NCBI RefSeq assembly: GCF_902686445.1
Contig: NC_062213.1
Coordinates: 36,282,741-36,346,740, forward strand
Source: Sciurus carolinensis
Lineage: Eukaryota; Chordata; Mammalia; Rodentia; Sciuridae
Direction of reading: 5' to 3'
DNA length: 64,000 nucleotides
This document shows, piece by piece, positions 54,475 to 64,000 of the stretch. The notes below the pieces were generated by a model. It was given only the letters and a program-made list of their open reading frames with translations, made no database searches and was not told where the DNA came from. A program made the position numbers and the translations under genes. The stretch's first letter is position 1. Every line of letters starts with the position of its first letter.

Positions 54475-54516
54475 TTCTTCTTCTTCTTCTTCTTCTTCTT
54501 CTTCTTCTTCTTCTTC
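54475..54516. repeat. (TTC)14 microsatellite
   Basis: Fourteen perfect TTC units; complement GAA. Confidence 0.97.
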
Positions 54517-54603
54517 GGATACTTCTTTTAGTCTATAAAAATCTCCCTTTAGGACTCAGAATACTAACGTAGAAATGATGGCTCCTATCTTAAGTGTGAT
54601 CCT

Positions 54604-54790
54604 ATAGCTGGGAGTGATGGCACCACCCGCCCCCCCCCCCCGCCCCGTTACATCAGCTGCTCAGGAGGCTGAGGCAAAAGGATCATGAGTTCAAGGTCAG
54701 CCTGGGCAATTTAACAAGAGCATGTTTCGAAATAAAAAAGGCTGGGGATGTAGCTCAGTGGTGGGGTGTTCCTTAATACGACAAAGAAAA
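54604..54790 (+). mobile_element. B1-ID dimeric SINE with a C-run
   Basis: agctgggagtgatggcacca head, a C-rich insertion at 54629-54646, B1 body, ID gatgtagctcagtggtgggg. Confidence 0.88.
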
Positions 54791-54811
54791 CAATGTGAGC
54801 CTATATTTGAA

Positions 54812-55240
54812 TTCTATTGTTGCTATAACAAAGTAGCACAAACTTAGTAGCTTCAAAATAATCACATTTTCTTCTCCTTCTGGAGGTCAGAAGTTGCACT
54901 ATCAAAGTGTTAGCAGGCTTAAGGAGATCCATTTCCTTGCCATTTCCAGTCCCCAGAGGCCACCTGCATTCTGGGGTTCATGACCCCTTGCTGGCATCTC
55001 TCCAACCTCCACTTATCATTACATCCCAACCCTGGATGGGACCCTCCTGCCTCTTTTCTAAAAATTGGTCAATTACATGAACCCATCTGCATAATTCAGG
55101 ATGATCTCCTCATTTTAGAATCCTTCGTTTAATAATACATACAGATTTGACTTAATACATTTCCCATGTAAAGTAACATATCCACAGGTTTCAGGACTTA
55201 GAACATGGTCATCTCTGGGGAAGTGGTCACTATTCTATCA
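54812..55240 (-). mobile_element. MLT1-type LTR, antisense
   Basis: ctattgttgctataacaaag, cttctggaggtcagaagttg, aattcaggatgatctcctca match the complement of an MLT1 LTR. Confidence 0.75.
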
Positions 55241-55440
55241 ATTGGAACATGATATTTCTTTGCAGTTCTTTTGGTCTTTGGTCTTATGGACTCTATTAAT
55301 TCCAAAGTTACTTAGATCAACCCCTTCTTCCTCATCCCCTTCAGTAAGTTGTTTTGACACATCTGTCACATAGGTTCTTTGTCCCAGTCTGCAGTCTGGA
55401 ACCCCTTACCTCCTAAATGTTTATTTTTATTTAAGAAAAA

Positions 55441-56460
55441 GTTGTGCACACTGGGTTACTATTTGTTCTGTAAGGTTGTATGGGTTCTGACAAATGTTTA
55501 GTGTCGTGTATCTACCATGACAGTAGCATACAGAATGGTTTTACCACTGAATAAAATTCCATGCTTTGCCTATTTAACCCCTTACTTCCCAGAACCCTGA
55601 CCAAACCTCTGACAACCACTGATCTTTTTACTATCTTTAGTTTGGTCACTTCTAGAATGTCATGTTACTGAAATCGCATAGTATATAGCCTCTTCAGATT
55701 GGCTTCTTTTAACAGTATGCATTTAAATTTTGTCCATGTCTTTTGGAGGACAAAAGTTTCTGGAGATTGAGTAAAGTTGCTACAAACATTCTTCTTGTCC
55801 ATTCTTCTTGATTGATAGCTCATTTATTTCTCTAATGGAATGCTATTTCATGCATGAATGTATTATGTTTGTTTATTAAGGGTGTTATGGTTTGGATTTG
55901 AGGTGTGCCCCCAAAGCTCACATGTGAGACAATGCAAGAAGGTTTAGAGGAGAAATGATGGGTTATGAGAGTCTTAACCCAATCACTGAATTAATTCCCT
56001 GATGGGGATTAACTGAGTGGTAACTGAAGGCAGGAATGGTGTGACTGCAGGAGGTGGGTCAATGGGAGTAAGACTTTGGGGTATATATTTTGTATCTGGT
56101 GAGTGGAGTCTCTCTATCTATCTATCTATCTATCTATCTCTCTCTATCTCTCTTCTTCCGGATCATCACATGAGCACTTCCTTCTGCCACTCTCTTCTGC
56201 CATGATGTTCTGCCTTGAGCTCCGAGGAATGGAGCCGGCTGTCTATGGACTGAGACCCCTGAAACCATGAGTCCCTAAATAAACTTTTCCTCCTCTACAG
56301 CAATGAAAAAGCTAAAACAAAGGGATATCTTGTTTGCATCTAGTTTCTGGAGATTGAGTAAAGTTGCTATAAACATTCTTCTTGTCTATTTCAAAATTGT
56401 CTTTTGCTTTTTGAGTTGTCTGTAGTAAGGATATGAATTAAAGTTGAACTATTTTTTCCC
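55441..56460 (-). mobile_element. Old L1M-type segment, antisense, split by an LTR
   Basis: ctctgacaaccactgatctt, ggtcacttctagaatgtcat, ttaaattttgtccatgtctt and, after the LTR, gggatatcttgtttgcatct are the complement of an old mammalian L1 3' region. It contains a 45-bp internal duplication at 55755-55799 and 56342-56386. Confidence 0.65.
55883..56319 (+). mobile_element. MaLR solo LTR with exact TSD
   Basis: TG...CA termini (tgttatggtttgg to gctaaaaca), exact 5-bp TSD aaggg (55878-55882 and 56320-56324), polyadenylation signal in ctaaataaacttttcctcc. 437 bp. A (TCTA)n tract lies inside at about 56109-56153. Confidence 0.95.
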
Positions 56461-56591
56461 TATTCTTATTTCTCTATTGACTTTATGATTTTCACCTGAC
56501 AATATTTAGATAACTGAGCATGATTTTTGTCACGTTTTTTGGCGGCCCTCTTGATTTGATTACCTTCCTCCATCCCAAGTTTAAAAACAAC

Positions 56592-56676
56592 ATTCTTCTG
56601 GGCTGGGGAGATAGCTCAGTTGGTATAGTGCTTGCCTCACATGCATGAGGCCCTGGGTTCAATCCCCAGCACCACC

Positions 56677-56736
<60 letters not shown>

Positions 56737-56740
56737 TTCT
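56592..56740 (+). mobile_element. ID element with (AT)n tail and TSD
   Basis: gggctggggagatagctcag, ttgcctcacatgcatgaggc, gggttcaatccccagcacca; A14, then (AT)n to 56732. Flanks attcttct at 56592-56599 and 56733-56740. Confidence 0.93.
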
Positions 56741-58160
56741 GAACATCTCTTCCATTACATATCAAAGGACTGTACATAGGTCTGAGACAGAGAGAGAGAG
56801 AGAGAGAAATGCTGAAGAATAGCAGAATAGCAGAGGGCCTGGGGGATAGTGAGCATTTTGCCTTTGACTTCTGCGTGGTCCATCACTGGGCTTCCTAGGG
56901 TCAGCAGAATGAGAGTTTTCATGGGTCTCTTCAAGCATTGTGGTTTTAGCAGCAAGAAGCTAAGTGCGCTGACTTCGCAAAAGATAGAACAAACCCTAAG
57001 AGTTTGTTTCCCCAAGTCCATCCACCCATCCCTATACCCCATTCTTTTGCAGCCCCAGCCCATCAGGCAGCCTCTGGTCCAGGGCTCCATCTTTCCCCCT
57101 GCCTGGAAGGCCAAGTACGAGAGCAGCTTCCCCCTGAGGGTGGTTGCTGTGTGTGTCCACACCCCTTGTCACTCATGTCAAGCTCCCCAATGTCTCTATA
57201 AAGTCACTGCATAAAAAGTCTTCCAAATCCCACCTGTGTGTACTGTTTCCTGCTTGAACTTTGACAGATCCTTAAAGGGGAGAAACACAACCAGGGAGCA
57301 AAAGGAAACTGGGAGGAAACCAACCCAGGAGTTTAGTGTGAAGTGCATTGTTATTCCCTACTCATCTGCTGACAGGGTAAGATGACAGAGAAGGCTGAGA
57401 TCCAGCCACAGTGGCCCCCTTGGTGACCCCCACCACCCTGTTCTCCCAGTGCTCTCAGGGCTAACTCCATAGAAATCCTTGATGTGGTGGAATTATCACC
57501 AGTTTATATGTCCATCTTCCCCACTAGGTCGAAAACTCCTCAAAGCCCAAGATTTGTGTCCTGCCTCCTGCCTGGCTTCACCAGGGCTGCCCCACACAGA
57601 ATAGTTCCTCATGTGAATTCAGATGAAGAAGTGAAGGCTTCTCCCACTATTGAACTCTGTGGGGCCACCCTTCTAGAACTTACCCTACCTTCTGGGAGGT
57701 AGAGCCCCCTCAGAAGCCCATGGTCATGTCCTAAAGGCTGACAAACCTCTGATACGGGAAGGCAGCTGAGGTGCTCACTGAAGACAACTTCCTCTTCCAG
57801 GACAGCTGCCTAACCTATCATGAGGTTGTTCTCACATTGTGACCCCAGGCTTCCCTGCCACGTTGGCACGGTTCTCCACCAGCTCCCAGCTGGTCCCCAG
57901 CACCCCTTCTGTCCCTGTTCCCTTTTTTTTTTTTTTTCTGTTGTTCTCAGTGTTACCTGAGGATCTACACTAGCTCCTTTTCACTTCCATCAAGAGACTC
58001 AATGACCACGCAGGTGGCACGTGGGGACCACATCTTCCCATCCCAGACCAGTATGCAGTCATTGAAAATCTGGGCTCTTTCAGATGATCTGGGATATGTA
58101 CTCTTTTTATTTATAGAATCAATACTAAGTTTTGATCCATTTCAATTAATATGGGTTTTT
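56741..58160. other. Unique sequence, no gene recognised
   Basis: Open frames of 121 and 135 codons overlap on opposite strands at 56755-57214 without a domain. A (GA)n run lies at 56787-56808. Slight LTR-like features (ctctataaagtcactgcata at 57194) are not enough for a call. Confidence 0.4.
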
Positions 58161-58164
58161 AAAC

Positions 58165-58415
58165 ATTTTTTTTTATTGTAAACAAATGGGATACATGTTG
58201 TTTTCTCTGTTTGTACATGGCGTAAAGGCATACCATTTGTGTAATCATAAATTTACATAGGGTAATGCTGTTTGATTCATTCTGTTATTTTTTCCCTTCC
58301 CCCAACCCCTCCCACCCTTCTTTTCCCTCTATACAGTCCTTCCTTCCTCCATTCTTGCCCCCCTAACCCTAACTCTAACCCTAACACTAACCCCTCCCAC
58401 ACCCATTATGTGTCA
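58165..58415 (-). other. L1 3' UTR with telomere-like array
   Basis: Sense-strand G-rich segment. The array at 58361-58394 reads, on the plus strand, CCCTAA CCCTAA CTCTAA CCCTAA CACTAA CCCC, i.e. TTAGGG-type units in the L1 RNA. The L1 insert at 31.8 kb has ordinary purine-rich sequence at the same place. Confidence 0.85.
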
Positions 58416-61400
58416 TCATCCACTTATTAGCGATATCATTCGTCCTTTGTTTTTTTGAGATTGGCTTATCTCACTTAGCATGATATTCTCCAGTTTCATC
58501 CATTTGCCTGCAAATGCCATAATTTTATCATTCTTTATGGCTGAGTAATATTACATTGTATATATATACCACAGTTTCTTTATCCATTCATCAATTGAAG
58601 GACATCTAGGTTGGTTCCACAATCTGGCTATTGTGAACTGAGCAGCTATGAACATTGATGTGGCTGTATCTCTGTAATATGCTGATTTTAAGTCCTTTGG
58701 GTATAGGCCAAGGAGTGGGATAGCTGGGTCAAATGGTGTTTCCATTCCAAGTTTTCTAAGGAATCTCCACACTGCTTTCCAGAGTGGCTGCACTAATTTG
58801 CAGCCCCACCAGCAATGTAAGAGTGTACCTTTCTCCCCACATCCTCGCCAACACCTGTTGTTGCTTGTATTCTTGATAATTGCCATTCTAATTGGGGTGA
58901 GATGGAATCTTAGGGTGGTTTTGATTTGCATTTCTCTTATTACTAGAGATGTTGAACATTTTTCCATATGTTTGTTGATTGCTTGTATATCTTCTTCTGT
59001 GAAGTGTCTATTCATTTCCTTAGCCCATTTGTCAGTTGGATTATTTACATTCTTGGTGTAGAGTTTTTTGAGTTCTTTATAGATTCTGGAGATTAGTGCT
59101 CTATCTGAAGTATGATTGGCAAAGATTTTCTCCCACTCTGTAGGCTCTTTCTTCGCATTGCTGATAGTTTCCTTTGCTGAGAGAAAGCTTTTTAGTTTGA
59201 ATCTATCCCAGTTATTGATTCTTGCTTTTATTTCTTGTGCTATGGGAGTCCTGTTGAGGAAGTCTAGTCCTAAGCCGACATGTTGAAGCTCTGGACCTAC
59301 TTTTTCTTCTATAAGATGCAAGTTCTCTGGTCTGATTCCGAGGTCCTTAATCCATTTTGAGTTTAGTTTCGTGCATGGTGAGAGATATGGATTTAGTTTC
59401 ATTCTGTTGCATATGAATTTCCAATTCTCCCAGCACCATTTGTTGAAGAGGCTATCTTTTCTCCATTGCATATTTTTGGCCCCTTTGTCTAGTATGAGAA
59501 AATTGTATTTATTTGGGTTTGTGTCTGTGTCCTCTATTCTGCACCATTGATCCACCTTTCTATTTTGGTACCAATACCATGCCGTTTTTGTTACTATTGC
59601 TTTGTAGTAGAGTTGAAGATCTGGTATTGCGATACCCCCTGCTTCACTCTTTCTACTGAGGATTGCTTTAGCTATTCTGGGTTTTTTATTCTTCCAGATG
59701 AATTTCATAATTTCTTGCTCTATTTCTGTAAGGTACATCATTGGGATTTTAATTGGAATTGCATTGAATCTGTATAGCACTTTTGGTAGTATGGCCATTT
59801 TGACAATATTAATTCTTCCTATACAAGAACATGGGAGATCTTTCCATCTTCTGAGGTTTTCTTTAATTTCTTTCTTTAGTGTTCTGTAGTTCTCACTGTA
59901 GAGGTCTTTCACCTCTTTTGTGAGATTGATTCCCAAGTATTTAATTTTTTTCGATGCTATTGTGAATGGGGTAGTTTTCCTAATTTCTCTTTCTGAAGAT
60001 TCATTACTTATGTATAAAAGGCCTTAGATTTATGTGCATTGATCTTATATCCTGCTACTTTACTGAATTCACTTATGAGATCTAAAAGTTTTCTGGTGGA
60101 ATTTCCTGGTTCCTCTAAATATATAATCATATCCTCAGCAAATAGGGATAGTTTGAGTTCTTCTTTTCCTATTCGTATCCCTTTAATTTCTTTGGTCTGT
60201 CTAATTGCTCTGGCTAGAGTTTCAAGGACGATATTGAAAAGAAGTGGTGAAAGAGGGCATCCCTGCCTTGTTCCAGTTTTAAGGGGGAATGCTTTCAGTT
60301 TTTCACCATTTAGAATGATATTAGCCATGGGCTTAGCATAGATGGCCTTTACAATGTTAAGGAATGTTCCCACTATCCCTATTTTTTCTAGTGTTTTGAG
60401 CATGAAGGAGTGCTGTATTTTATCAAATGCTTTTTCTGCATCTATCAAAATTATCATGTGATTCTTGACTTTAAGTCTATTGATATGGTGAATTACATTT
60501 ATTGATTTCCTGATGTTGAACCAACCTTGCATCCCTGGGATGAAACCCCCTTGATCATGGTGCACTATCTTTTTAATACGTTTTTGTATGCGATTTGCTA
60601 AAATTTTGTTGAGAATTTTTGCGTCGATGTTCATTAAGGATATTGGTCTGAAATTTTCTTTCCTCGATGTGTCTCTGTCTGGTTTAGGTATCAGGGTGAT
60701 ATTGGCTTCATAGAATGAGTTTGGGAGGGTTCCCTCCTCTTCTATTTTATGGAATACTTTGAGAAGTATTGGAATGAGCTCTTCTTTAAAGGTTTTGTAG
60801 AACTCGGCTGAAAACCCATCTGGTCCTGGACTTTTCTTTGTTGGTAGGCTTTTGATGACTTCTTCTATTTCATTACTTGACATTGGTCTATTTAAATTGT
60901 GTATGTCCTCCTCGTTCAGTTTAGGCAATTCATATGTCTCTAGAAACCTGTTGATGTCTTCAAAATTTTCTATTTTGTTGGAGTATAGATTTTCAAAATA
61001 GCTTCTAATTATGTTTTGTATTTCAGTCGTGTCTGTTGTGATATTTCCTTGTTCATTCCGAATTTTAGTGATTTGGGTTTTCTCTCGTCTTCTCTTTGTT
61101 AGTGTGGCTAAAGGTTTATCAATTTTGTTTATTTTTTCGAAGAACCAACTATTTATTTTGTCAATTTTTTGTATTGTTTCTTTCGTTTCAATTTCGTTGA
61201 TTTCAGCTCTGAGTTTAACTATTTCCTGTCTTCTACTACTTTTGGTGTTGGTCTGTTCTTCTTTTTCTAGGGCTTTGAACTGTAGTGTTAGGTCATTTAC
61301 TTGTTGAGTTTTACTTCTTTTATTAAATGCGCTCCATGAAATAAATCTTCCTCTAAGTACTGCTTTCATAGTGTCCCAGAGATTTTGATATGGTGTTTCT

Positions 61401-62248
61401 TTGTTCTCATTGACCTCTAAGAATTTTTTAATTTCCTTCCTAATATCTTCTGTTATCCATTCATCATATAATAGCATATTGTTTAATCTCCAGGTGTTGG
61501 AGTAGTTTCTGTTTTTTACTCTTTCATTTATTTCTAACTTCAATCCATTATGATCTGATAGAATACAAGGTAGTGTCTCTATCTTCTTGTATTTGCTAAC
61601 ATTAGTTTAGTGGCATAATATATGGTCTATTTTAGAGAAGGATCCATGTGCTGCTGAGAAGAAAGTGTATTTGCTCTTGGTTGAATGGTATATTCTATAA
61701 ATGTCTGTTAAGTCTAAATTATTGATTGTGTTATTGAGATCTATGGTTTCTTTGTTCAATTTTTGTTTGGAAGATCTGTCCCGTGGTGAGAGAAGCGTGT
61801 TAAAATCACCTAGTATTATTGTGTTATGGTCTATTTGGTTTCTAAAATTGAGAAGGATTTGTTTAACATACATGGATGAGCCACTGTTTGGGGCATAGAT
61901 GTTTATGATTGTTATATCTTGCTGATTTATGCTTCCCTTAAGCAGTATGAAATGTCCTTCTTTATCCCTTCTGACTAACTTTGGCTTGAAGTCCACATTA
62001 TCTGAAATGAGGATGGATACCCCAGCTTTTTTGCTGAGTCCATGTGCATGGTATGTTTTTCCCCATCCTTTCACCTTTAGTCTATGGGTATCTCTTTCTA
62101 TGAGGTGAGTCTCTTGCAGGCAACATATTGTTGGATCTTTCTTTTTAATCCAATCTGCCAGTCTATGTCTTTTGATTGATGAATTCAGGCCATTAACATT
62201 CAGGGTTATTATTGAGATATGATTTGTATTCCCGGTCATTTGGTTCAT
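58416..62248 (-). pseudogene. L1 ORF2 (endonuclease-reverse transcriptase), disrupted
   Basis: About 1,277 codons, close to the usual mammalian ORF2 length. N-terminal APE-like endonuclease: the residues LNVNGLN, QETH, NIYAPN, GDFN, SKIDHI and, after a stop, SDHN are all present. RT core: [29 protein letters not shown] and FAEDMI, where family members read FADD. C-terminal Cys-rich knuckle [19 protein letters not shown]. Lesions: TAA at 61607-61609 within the endonuclease domain, a one-base loss in a T-run at about 60016-60019 (read-through of the old frame ends at 60008), TAA at 58551-58553 about 45 codons before the natural stop at 58416-58418, and the Asp-to-Glu change at 60134-60136. The product would nick target DNA and copy L1 or SINE RNA at the nick in the nucleus; this copy could not. 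Confidence 0.95.
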
Positions 62249-62316
62249 TTTTAAAATTTTATTTATTTATTTATTATTTTGACACAACTTGGTTCCTCCT
62301 TTATTTGACAGTTCCT

Positions 62317-63390
62317 TTAGGATAATTCCTCCCTTTGCTGATTTGCTTCTTTGTTTTTTATCTCTTCCTCATGGAATATTTTGCTGAGAATGTTCTGTAA
62401 TGCTGGCTTTCTTTTTGTAAATTCTTTTAGCTTTTGTTTATCATGGAATGATTTTATTTCATCATCAAATTTGAAGGTAAGTTTTGCTGGGTATAAGATT
62501 CTTGGTTGGCATCCATTTTCTTTCAGAGCTTGAAAAATGTTGTTCCAGGCCCTTCTAGCTTTTAGGGTCTGGATTGAAAAATCTGCTGATATCCGTTTTG
62601 GTTTCCCCCTAAATGTAATTTGGTTCTTTTCTCTCACAGCCTTTAAAATTCTGTCTTTATTTTGTATGTTCAGTTATTTTCATTATAATGTGCCTTGGTG
62701 TGGGTCTGTTGTATTTTGTGTATTTGGAGTCCTATAAGCCTCTTGAACTTGATTTTCCATTTCATTCTTCAGATTTGGGAAATTTTGATATTATTTCATT
62801 GAATAGATTGTTCATTCCTTTGGTTTGTTTCTCTAAGCCTTCTTCAATCCCAATAATTCTCAAATTTGGCCTTTTCATGATATCCCATAGTTCTTGGAGA
62901 TTCTGTTCATGATTTCTTACCATCTTCTCTGTTCAACTTTGTTTTCAAGGTTAAATATTTTGTCTTCAATATCTGAGGTTCTGTCTTCCAGGTGTTCTAT
63001 CCTATTGGTTGTGCTTTCTATGGAGTTCTTAATTTGGTTTATTGTTTCCTTCATTTCAAGGATTTCTGTTTGGTTTTTTTTCAATATCTCTAACTCTTTA
63101 TTGAAATGATCTTTTGCTTCCTATATTTCCTCTTTTAACTGTCGATTGGTGCTATCATTCAATGCCTGCATTTGCTCTTTCATCTCATCATTCAATGCCT
63201 GCATTTGCTCTTTCATCTCATCATTCAATGCCTGCATTTGCTCTTTCATCTCATCGTTTGCTTCCCTAATCATTTTAATTATGTACATTCTGAACTCCCT
63301 TTCTATCATTTCTTCTGCCATGCTGTCGTTGGATTTTATTGATGTAACATCTAAATTTGTTTGGGTCATTTTCTTCCCTTGTTTTCTCAT
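62317..63390 (-). pseudogene. L1 ORF1 (RNA-binding chaperone), disrupted
   Basis: About 358 codons against roughly 340 in human L1. N-terminal start at 63390 (MRKQGKKMTQ), coiled coil with three 11-residue units MQALNDEMKEQ at 63157-63255, then a central region (RPNLRIIG) and a C-terminal domain (REKNQITFRGKPKRISADFS, ARRAWN, YPAKLTF, DKQKLKEF) to the stop at 62317. Lesions: TAG at 63121-63123 and several frameshifts between about 62640 and 62950. ORF1 protein normally trimerises through its coiled coil and coats L1 RNA. Confidence 0.93.
63157..63255 (-). repeat. Three identical 33-bp repeats in L1 ORF1
   Basis: Units at 63157-63189, 63190-63222 and 63223-63255 are identical at all 33 positions and code for the same 11 residues in the coiled coil. 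Confidence 0.98.
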
Positions 63391-64000
63391 ATTGTTCAGG
63401 AATCAGTGGGTCATTAAGATATTGCAGATTTCCTCTATTGACTTATAATGTCCCTGAAGATGCTAATATATCCCCTCTTATCCTTCAGTAGCCTGCAGTC
63501 TTGGAGGAAGTTGATAATGCGGTGCTCCACAAGGAAGCTGCCTCTCTAGGGTTAGTGACCCTCAGGTAGGGTATATTCCCTTATAGTGGGCAGAGGTGCC
63601 TCCATTTGTTGACCAATGGTCATCCAAAGGGGAACTAGGCTGCGGGCTGAGGCATGGCCTGTTTGTTCCTGTGTCTCTGGTTTTACCGACCTTGTGGGAA
63701 AACCTCACCCAGCGGGGAAGACTCACCCGGTGGGGAGGTCTCGCTGGTCAGTTCCCCTCCTAGAGGTTCCCCTCAGTCCACAACTACCACCTGGGCAGGG
63801 CAGCCTTCCCAGGCAACGTTCCCAGGGGCCCGGACCTACCTCCTGGGCCTGGGAGCCTCACCCTTCGCAGACGAGTCTCCTTAGGCTGCCTCTCCCAGAG
63901 AATCTGCCCGTAGTCCTGGAACCTTCGCTCCGCCCCTAGGCATGTCTCTGTGTGGCTCTTCCACCAAGAAGCCGGTCCTGGGACCCTGCTCTGCACCTAA
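63391..64000 (-). promoter_or_regulatory. L1 5' UTR / internal promoter region (partial)
   Basis: The 610 bp before ORF1 become GC- and CpG-rich towards 64000, as expected for an L1 5' UTR with an internal Pol II promoter. Two short similar units (acccagcggggaag, acccggtggggagg) lie at about 63707-63738. The true 5' end and TSD are outside the window. Confidence 0.75.
63616..63939 (+). other. Antisense open frame in L1 5' UTR (107 codons)
   Basis: ATG at 63616 with G at +4. The product is Pro/Ser/Arg-rich without a recognised domain. It is antisense to L1 within the 5' UTR, the position where primate L1 has ORF0, but no sequence likeness to ORF0 is claimed. It may be a chance frame in GC-rich DNA. 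Confidence 0.25.

Larger units (their letters stand above)
58165..64000 (-). mobile_element. Nearly full-length L1 retrotransposon, antisense, cut by the window edge
   Basis: Read on the minus strand: GC-rich 5' UTR (64000-63391, continuing outside), ORF1 (63390-62317), a 68-nt spacer, ORF2 (62248-58416) and a 3' UTR of about 250 bp that ends in an A-run (complement T-run at 58166-58175). The gene order, lengths and domain content are those of a mammalian L1. Both ORFs are damaged, so the copy is inactive in cis. Confidence 0.96.

Noticed and set aside
58361..58394. Interstitial telomere as a chromosome-fusion relic
   Set aside because: The array sits in register inside an L1 3' UTR and is only about 34 bp, so it is better explained as part of the element.
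63157..63255. CRISPR-like direct repeats
   Set aside because: The three units are directly tandem without spacers and lie in the L1 ORF1 coiled coil; the host is a mammal.

Overview
This is mammalian, almost certainly squirrel-family (Sciuridae) nuclear DNA from a gene-poor region. The host call rests on repeats. The window is crowded with dimeric SINEs that join a 7SL-derived B1 head to a tRNA-Ala-derived ID tail (the MEN/STRID type known from squirrels), with free-standing ID elements, a squirrel-like L1, MaLR-type LTRs and older mammalian repeats (MIR, MER5-like, hAT-type). I could support no host protein-coding exon, tRNA, rRNA or CRISPR array. The open frames scattered through the window are short, often use non-ATG starts, and mostly lie in repeats.

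Layout. 1-8.2 kb: unique DNA with SINEs, an hAT-type remnant (2.87-3.15 kb) and an LTR (about 3.5-4.5 kb) split by a SINE. 8.2-12.6 kb: two inverted copies of one LTR family around old repeats and an L1 3' end that holds a second, oppositely oriented L1 end. 12.6-19 kb: SINEs, MIR and LTR remnants, several with clean target-site duplications (TSDs). 19-23 kb: an LTR with two SINEs inside it, an antisense LTR, three SINEs in a row and a scrambled ID/SINE block. 23-31 kb: unique DNA, MIR, SINEs, an antisense LTR and two MaLR LTRs. 31-43 kb: two 5'-truncated L1 inserts, one cut by a MaLR LTR with a perfect 5-bp TSD, then more SINEs and a 220-nt polypurine tract. 43-58 kb: mainly unique DNA with MaLR/MLT LTRs, some nested three deep, a perfect 17-bp hairpin, and a GC-rich promoter-like patch near 53 kb.

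58.16-64.0 kb is the largest recognisable element: an antisense, nearly full-length L1 that runs off the right edge. It has a 3' UTR, ORF2 (endonuclease, reverse transcriptase, Cys-rich domain), ORF1 (coiled coil, C-terminal domain) and a GC-rich 5' UTR. ORF2 carries two premature stops, one frameshift and a changed RT catalytic residue; ORF1 is more damaged. The copy therefore cannot mobilise itself, although its parts are well preserved. L1 machinery supplies the enzymes that SINEs such as ID and B1-ID use, so the L1 and the dense SINE population belong to one retrotransposition ecology.

I found no new multi-gene system. The observations most worth checking are features of the L1 lineage (a hendecad-repeat coiled coil, a telomere-like array in the 3' UTR, an antisense open frame in the 5' UTR), two apparent short templated insertions copied from sites less than 1 kb away, nested insertions dated by TSDs, and the 17-bp perfect hairpin. 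Repeat family names are from recognition of sequence patterns without a database search; SINE boundaries are approximate to about 10 bp unless a TSD is given.
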